A stretch of 64,000 nucleotides of DNA from Pyropia yezoensis (Eukaryota > Rhodophyta > Bangiophyceae > Bangiales > Bangiaceae). The notes below the pieces were generated by a model. The model made no database searches, was not told the DNA's origin, and was given only the letters and a program-made list of their open reading frames with translations. Shown piece after piece: positions 59,301 to 64,000 of this stretch. The first letter of the stretch is position 1. Every line of letters starts with the position of its first letter. Both the position numbers and the translations under genes were made by a program. The DNA is taken from positions 17,489,816 through 17,553,815 of the forward strand of contig CM020619.1 in assembly GCA_009829735.1 (NCBI GenBank). Direction: 5' to 3'.

Positions 59301-59780
59301 TCATTCTTCCTCCAGCCCATCCATACTGCGCCCGCCCTCACCCACACTATCGGCTGCACCACCACTCTCCCCATCCTGTGCAGCAACTAAACCAAAGAAG
59401 TCGAGGTCGTTCTCGCTCATGTTGACGCCGTCCAGGAGCTTGAGGTTCAAGTGCACAAACAGTATAGTGCGTCCCGCAAAAAGTGGACGTGCACCTGTCG
59501 TGATCATGTCAAATAACGGCAACTGGACCAATCAAACCCACACTGCACGACCTGTGCACGTCCACTTTTTACGGGACGCACAATAGCTTGGCCACCGTGT
59601 CATGGGTCAACCTGTTCCGGATGAGGGAGTGGATAGACTTCTGCACTGGGAAGGACCTTTCCACAGCGCAGGATGACGGCACCATGCCCGCGAGCGCCTT
59701 TCCAATCTCGCGCAGGGCGGTCGTGGAGCCCCCAAAGAGAGACCACCAGCCCCACAGGTCCCATGGAGAGCCTACAAATT
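59301..59780 (-). pseudogene. hAT transposase C-terminal remnant, interrupted by a MITE
   Basis: Minus-strand fragment matching the hAT dimerisation domain: a DLWGWWSLFGG block, then PSSCAVERSFPVQKSIHS and RNRLTHDTVAKLL. At 59583 the frame is broken by a 119-bp inverted-repeat insertion. On the other side it resumes as LFVHLNLKLLDGVN and runs through an acidic tail to a TGA at 59301. Leaving out the insertion plus one TA copy (121 bp) puts both parts in one frame. The N-terminal zinc-finger and catalytic regions are missing, since the match ends near 59780 at AT-rich sequence. A dead relic. Confidence 0.8.
59465..59583. mobile_element. 119-bp MITE with about 30-bp TIRs, TA duplication
   Basis: The ends T[AT]GTGCGTCCCG and an AAAAAGTGGACGTGCAC arm are inverted at 59465-59494 and 59554-59583 with one or two mismatches. 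TA duplications are at 59463-59464 and 59584-59585. Size, TA target and TIR form point to a Tc1/mariner-derived MITE. It sits inside the hAT remnant, so it is younger than that insertion. Confidence 0.85.
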
Positions 59781-61813
59781 TAATTTGGGGGGCAATTTCT
59801 ATATTGTATATTTTTATGTTTGAATGCAGTCGATCCTGGACCTTACTTATTATTATACTTATCAACGTTGATTAAACGAAATAAACCTAAAACACTAAAA
59901 TGTATTGATTTCATGTACCTATTAATCAAGTCAAAATCAAAAAAACGGTACGTTTTTGCCAACCATGCGCTGGAGGGGGGGGTGCCTGCGGGCATACAGT
60001 CACACGATCGGCACAGAAAGGTGGCGGACCAATTTTTCGATAAGCCGTCAGAGAGAGGAGTGATCTCCTCAAGTTCTGCTGAGTTATGTATCTGAGTGGG
60101 GCTGGCAACACGCACAAGTACATATGTGTAGGCTTTCGTTTCACGCCCTTTTCATGGTTGGAAGGTCACGTTTCAAGTGATCGCATGCACGTTCTACGTG
60201 ATCACTCACCACACACCAGCAAAAAAGAGGGCGTACGTTGGTCTGGGGTGTGACTTCACGCCATCGTTACGGCGATTGCGGGAAAACCCTGTGCCATTCA
60301 TGCCTTCATAACAGCCGAGGGGGTGGGTCCTGCAGGGCACCCGACGGTCCGCCCGCGAGCCCGCTGCCTCTCGTACGGCGCCCCCTTTCGTCCGCGCCAC
60401 ATGATCGGCGGGAGCCAGTTTGCTTCTGCGCGCTTCAGCGCCGTCGCAGTGCGTGAGATGGTTCCGCTGCGGGAAGTGCACCACCATTCTCATTCATCTC
60501 CTTCCTCCGCGCACATGTACTTTCCACGGGGGAAGCGCACCACCATTCTCCGACTCCTCCTACCTCCGCGCACGTGCACTCCCTACGGAAGCAGACAACT
60601 ACCAGATCTGCTGGAGGCAGCAGATAAATACTTCGTAAAACGGGGAGTTTTGTCTTGAATGTGTATTTTTTCGGTAACCGGTTCTGCTCTGCACGGTCGA
60701 CCGCACGGCGCGCAGCACGACCGACGGGCGGGCGACTGACGGTGCGATCGCCGGCCGCCAGCGCGGCGGCGAGCGCCACGACCACCCACCACGCCTGCGT
60801 GGACCCTTCCCGCGCCGCTGGCCGCCCTCGCCGGGCGGCGCCACCGCAGCCGACGGACGCCCCCCCTTTCCTGTTTATTCGGGGGGGCCGACGGACGGCC
60901 CCCCTTCCGGTGCCTTCTACCGCTGCGGTGCTATCACTCCTGCCTGGCCGCCGCCCCGCTTCCACCCCCGGCTGCCGCCACCGGCGCGGCGCCCGTTGGC
61001 GCAGCGGGCGCAACCTGGGGCTTGGCGGGACGGGCGCGGGCGAATGCGCACCGCGCGCACGGCGGCGCGGCCTGGCCCGCGCGCCGACGGCGCGGCCATG
61101 CTGACACTGGGCAGCACGGTCGCGCGCCCACGGGCGCGCACGCCGCTGCCGCGGCGGCCACTCACTGGCACCCTGCGCGAGCCGGGCGCCCCGCCCCTTG
61201 CGGCGGCAACGACCTGGCGGCGCGACGCGGCGGCGACTACAAGGGCGCCGCCGGGAGCTGCCCGCCGCCGACCACCTCGGTCGGCAGCGCTCATCTCTTC
61301 TCGCGCACCCGCCCCACCCACCCTTGGAGTACGAGCAGCACGGACGGCTCGAGGGTCAACACGCCCATCTTCTTCTGTTTTTCTACCACCTGCGCGTCCT
61401 CTGCGCGGCGGCGCCCGCGGGCGCCACCGGCGGGACCACGCGACACGCTCCTCTCCAAGGACACGTCTGGCCTGGAGGCGGTCGGCAGCCAACGCCGCCC
61501 GCGCCAAGGCCCGACGGCCGAGAGCACGAGCACATGGACCGCCCACGCGGTCGTCATTTGTACCTGCATCGTATCTTTGTATGCATCGTTCCGTAGGACC
61601 GGCCTTCCGGTCAGTCGGCAGCCTTGGGGGTGCCTTCCTAGCCTACCTTGGAACATAAAAAGTCACGTTACTGGCGTCTCTTCCCCTCTCTACTCCTGGT
61701 TAGGTACCCAACGGGAGCATCACCGAGATCTGAGAAGACCACGACCCGAGGCCGCCTCTTTGACGCAAGAATGGCTTAAGTTTTACATTCTCCTCCAGGG
61801 CTTTCATTAATGC
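59781..61813. other. AT-rich then GC-rich stretch without supported genes
   Basis: 59781-59960 is AT-rich with ATTAATC-type motifs. 60150-60215 has short repeats of CACGTT...GTGATC. 60655-61800 is GC-rich with overlapping chance ORFs on both strands and no recognised domain. Confidence 0.4.
60473..60590 (+). repeat. 59-bp imperfect tandem duplication
   Basis: Two units (60473-60531 and 60532-60590), each with GAAG[TC]GCACCACCATTCTC, a CCTCCGCGCAC core and an ACGG end. Confidence 0.7.
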
Positions 61814-61876
61814 ATAGATTAATCTATTACATTTTGTATGATTGCATTCTCGATTCTTTCATTGCATTTCATAGTA

Positions 61877-62076
61877 CAGTCAGTATTGGGCATTGTCACG
61901 GCCCATGGCATGGCTGACACAACTGTATACCTTGCCCACCCCATTGCTATTTTTGGCAACGATCGACGTTTATCGCAGTGTGGAGGCCTCTGTAAGGCGA
62001 TGATCGTCGATCGATCGTGACTGGGTATTGTCACGCGCGTGACAATACTCAGTCAAACAATACCCAATACTGACTG
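61877..62076 (+). mobile_element. 200-bp MITE, copy A
   Basis: Ends CAGTCAGTATTGGG and its inverse CCCAATACTGACTG, flanked by TA at 61875-61876 and 62077-62078. Tc1/mariner-like by target. It contains a near-perfect 36-bp palindrome at 62019-62054 centred on CACGCGCGTG. The same 200-bp element occurs inverted at 63181-63380. Confidence 0.88.
62019..62054. other. Cruciform-prone palindrome in MITE copy A
   Basis: 36 bp with one mismatched pair; the inner 22 bp (62026-62047) are perfect. It could extrude as a hairpin or reflect nesting of MITE termini. Confidence 0.75.
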
Positions 62077-62396
62077 TAAATGAGTAGTCACATGGACATT
62101 TTTCCACAATATGACAATTGTCATGCAGACTCCCGCAGTTGTCAGATCGCCGACGTCCGCCGGCCACGGCGTCGGCAGGTGCCATCCTTTCAGCCGGACA
62201 ACACCGCGCACCCGCCGTGTGTACCTGCGCGCCGGCGCTGTGTCAGACGAGAGGGGTAGCGGCACGGCGGAGGTGCCGGGTGGGAACTGCACAGTCACAC
62301 ACCCCGCATCAGGAGCACACCCCCCTCCCACCTACGTTCTGTCCTCGCCCCTCTCCATCAACCCCTACCCCCAGCCGCGGGCTCAACCCCCTTGCC

Positions 62397-62852
62397 ATGA
62401 ACGGCCCCGCCTGGCACATCTCCCCTTCCTTAGTGACAGCGCACACACCGCCGGACCGACGTCGCCACCGTCGCTACCTTCCCCGCCGCCACTACAATCG
62501 ACGCCGCCGCCACCGTCGCCACCGTCGCAAACATTGCCACCATCGCCTTTCCGCCTTATCGCGCTCGCTGCTGCTTGTAGTCGTTGTCGCTTACGCCGCG
62601 GCCGTGACGGCCACCGTGCTGGGGGCATGGCTCCCCAGCAACGGCGCGGTCCTGGAGCGTTTGCCACACATGCCCTCACCAGCCGCGCAAGCCATGAATG
62701 CCGCTGGTGGTCGCAGTGGTGGCGGCGAAGGAACGCGCGGCGGCGCTGCGTCGCTCTTGGTTGCGGGGGCACTCGCGATGTGTGTCGGGGCACTGGCGCG
62801 CAGGTGCCACGCAAGAACCGGGGAGGTCAAGTCTTCCAGAAAATTAACGTGA
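62397..62852 (+). CDS. Small putative two-pass membrane protein
   Basis: 151 codons from ATG 62397 (MNGPAWHIS). An Arg/His-rich segment precedes a strong hydrophobic stretch (LLLVVVVAYAAAVTATVLG, about residues 68-90). A Gly/Ser linker is followed by a second one (AASLLVAGALAMCVGAL, about 120-136). The pattern suggests a two-pass membrane protein. No family was recognised, and overlapping frames are also open, so coding status is uncertain. It lies between the two inverted MITEs. Confidence 0.35.
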   Translation: MNGPAWHISPSLVTAHTPPDRRRHRRYLPRRHYNRRRRHRRHRRKHCHHRLSALSRSLLLVVVVAYAAAVTATVLGAWLPSNGAVLERLPHMPSPAAQAMNAAGGRSGGGEGTRGGAASLLVAGALAMCVGALARRCHARTGEVKSSRKLT

Positions 62853-63180
62853 TTTAATGTATACATTTTTCCCGTGACAACCCTGCTTTGACGACCGAGT
62901 CAATCAATCTCGGCCTTATCATGTCTACAATGGTGATGGGAACTGCCGGCAGATACAAACTGCATCTCCCACTACATGCGTCCCGCACGATTTCCCAGAC
63001 GCTTGTGGGAGAGGGGCGCGCCCGCCGGCGGCCCCCGACCAAGCCAGGGCGGTGGGGGCGAGCCGCTCGCCAGAGGGGGGGTCGCTCAACGGCACGTGCT
63101 GTCTGTACGTTGCTCCCATCCCGCCCGCCTCCATCCTCATGGGGGGGACCGGCCGCCGCGCCGCGCGGGATAGCTGGCTA

Positions 63181-63380
63181 CAGTCAGTATTGGGTATTGT
63201 TTGACTGAGTATTGTCACGCGCGTGACAATACCCAGTCACGATCGATCGACGATCATCGCCTTACAGAGGCCTCCACACTGCGATAAACGTCGATCATTG
63301 CCAAAAATAGCAATGGGGCGGGCAAGGTATACAGTTGTGTCAGCCATGCCATGGGCCGTGACAATGCCCAATACTGACTG
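63181..63380 (-). mobile_element. 200-bp MITE, copy B (inverted)
   Basis: Reverse-orientation copy of the element at 61877-62076. The same length and termini are flanked by TA at 63179-63180 and 63381-63382. A few substitutions separate the copies, for example AATGGGGCGGGCAAGG against the equivalent of copy A. Confidence 0.88.
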
Positions 63381-63382
63381 TA

Positions 63383-64000
63383 TGTATGAAGGCCACGCGG
63401 CGCGGCGGCGGGTCCCCCTCTGCAAGGGATGCATGCGTGAGGAGAGAGGCCCGCCGCGTCACCCACTCCCGCTGGGAGGGCGCGCGCCCCCCCCCCACCC
63501 CCGGCGGCGCCCACACCCCCGGCGCCCCCCCCCCCCCCCGCCCCCAAAACTGCCTCGCCCCCTCCCGCCACCGCCGCTCGCCGACGGCGGCCGCCCACCC
63601 ACAGGGGCCACCCGATGGCCACCCGGCCACACCCGCCACCGCTGTCGGTGCAAGCGGCGGAAGGGGGGGGGTGGGCGGCGGGCAGGCAGGCACGGGGGGC
63701 TCGCGTCGGTCGGGGGGTGGGGTGCAACCGTGGGGGCCGCGCGGGGCGGGCGTGACCGCGGCCCCCCTCTTTGGCCGCGCGCCGCCCGCCCGCCCCCCCC
63801 TCCCGTCCACCCGTCACCCCCCCCCCGCTGTCGGCCGATAGGGCGGTAGGTAGGTAGGGACCCCCCCCCCCACCGCCATACATCGGCTCCCCCCGCCGCC
63901 CACCCCCCCCCCCGCCACTCCCCCCCCCCCCCACGTGTCGCTGCGGCCCCCCATCTACCACCGCCCCCCCGGCAGTGACCCACACCGCTCACACCGCCCG
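63383..64000. other. C-run-rich terminal stretch
   Basis: Very rich in C runs of 8 or more (63487-63540, 63790-63930). Open frames on both strands are low complexity. Nothing was supported as a gene. Confidence 0.5.

Noticed and set aside
1-64000. tRNA or rRNA genes
   Set aside because: Only isolated B-box-like strings were seen. No cloverleaf or conserved rRNA segment could be recognised by eye.

Overview
This is nuclear DNA of a GC-rich eukaryote. The genes carry GT-AG introns, the conserved proteins are eukaryote-specific (Las1, Pcf11, SERBP1/Stm1, p23), and there is a large satellite array and several eukaryotic DNA transposons. High GC, short compact genes, few introns and long G/C homopolymers would suit a bangiophyte red alga (Porphyra/Pyropia type). 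That assignment is an inference, not a proof.

Layout. (1) 1-22549: the right end of a head-to-tail satellite array, 39 units of about 587 bp, open at the left window edge. (2) 22550-28279: gene-poor DNA containing a 2.0-kb element with 86-bp terminal inverted repeats and TA target-site duplications. (3) 28280-37923: a compact housekeeping block. LAS1 (+) converges on PCF11 (-). PCF11 and a SERBP1/Stm1-type gene (+) diverge from a shared upstream region. SERBP1 converges on the p23 co-chaperone gene (-). The four gene products act in pre-rRNA processing, mRNA 3'-end formation, ribosome binding and Hsp90 chaperoning. (4) 39887-55547: a Helitron Rep/helicase locus present twice, either side of a gap of exactly 500 N. 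Each copy ends at the gap edge and the differences I found are single-base indels, so this is most likely one locus represented by two overlapping, unmerged contig ends. (5) 55119-56600: a TATA box and an unrecognised two-exon gene, probably joined to the ORF that follows it. (6) 56600-64000: accessory DNA with a 188-bp tandem repeat, an element of about 0.8 kb with inverted ends, a hAT transposase remnant split by a 119-bp mariner-type MITE, and two 200-bp MITEs in opposite orientation flanking a small membrane-protein ORF.

Reliability. Single-base indels in homopolymers recur throughout: between the two Helitron copies, in LAS1, and in one satellite unit. Frame breaks here should be treated first as possible consensus errors. 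Listed starts were checked for ATG where stated. Large parts of 22.5-28 kb, 37.9-40 kb and 56.6-64 kb contain only GC-rich chance ORFs that I could not support as genes.
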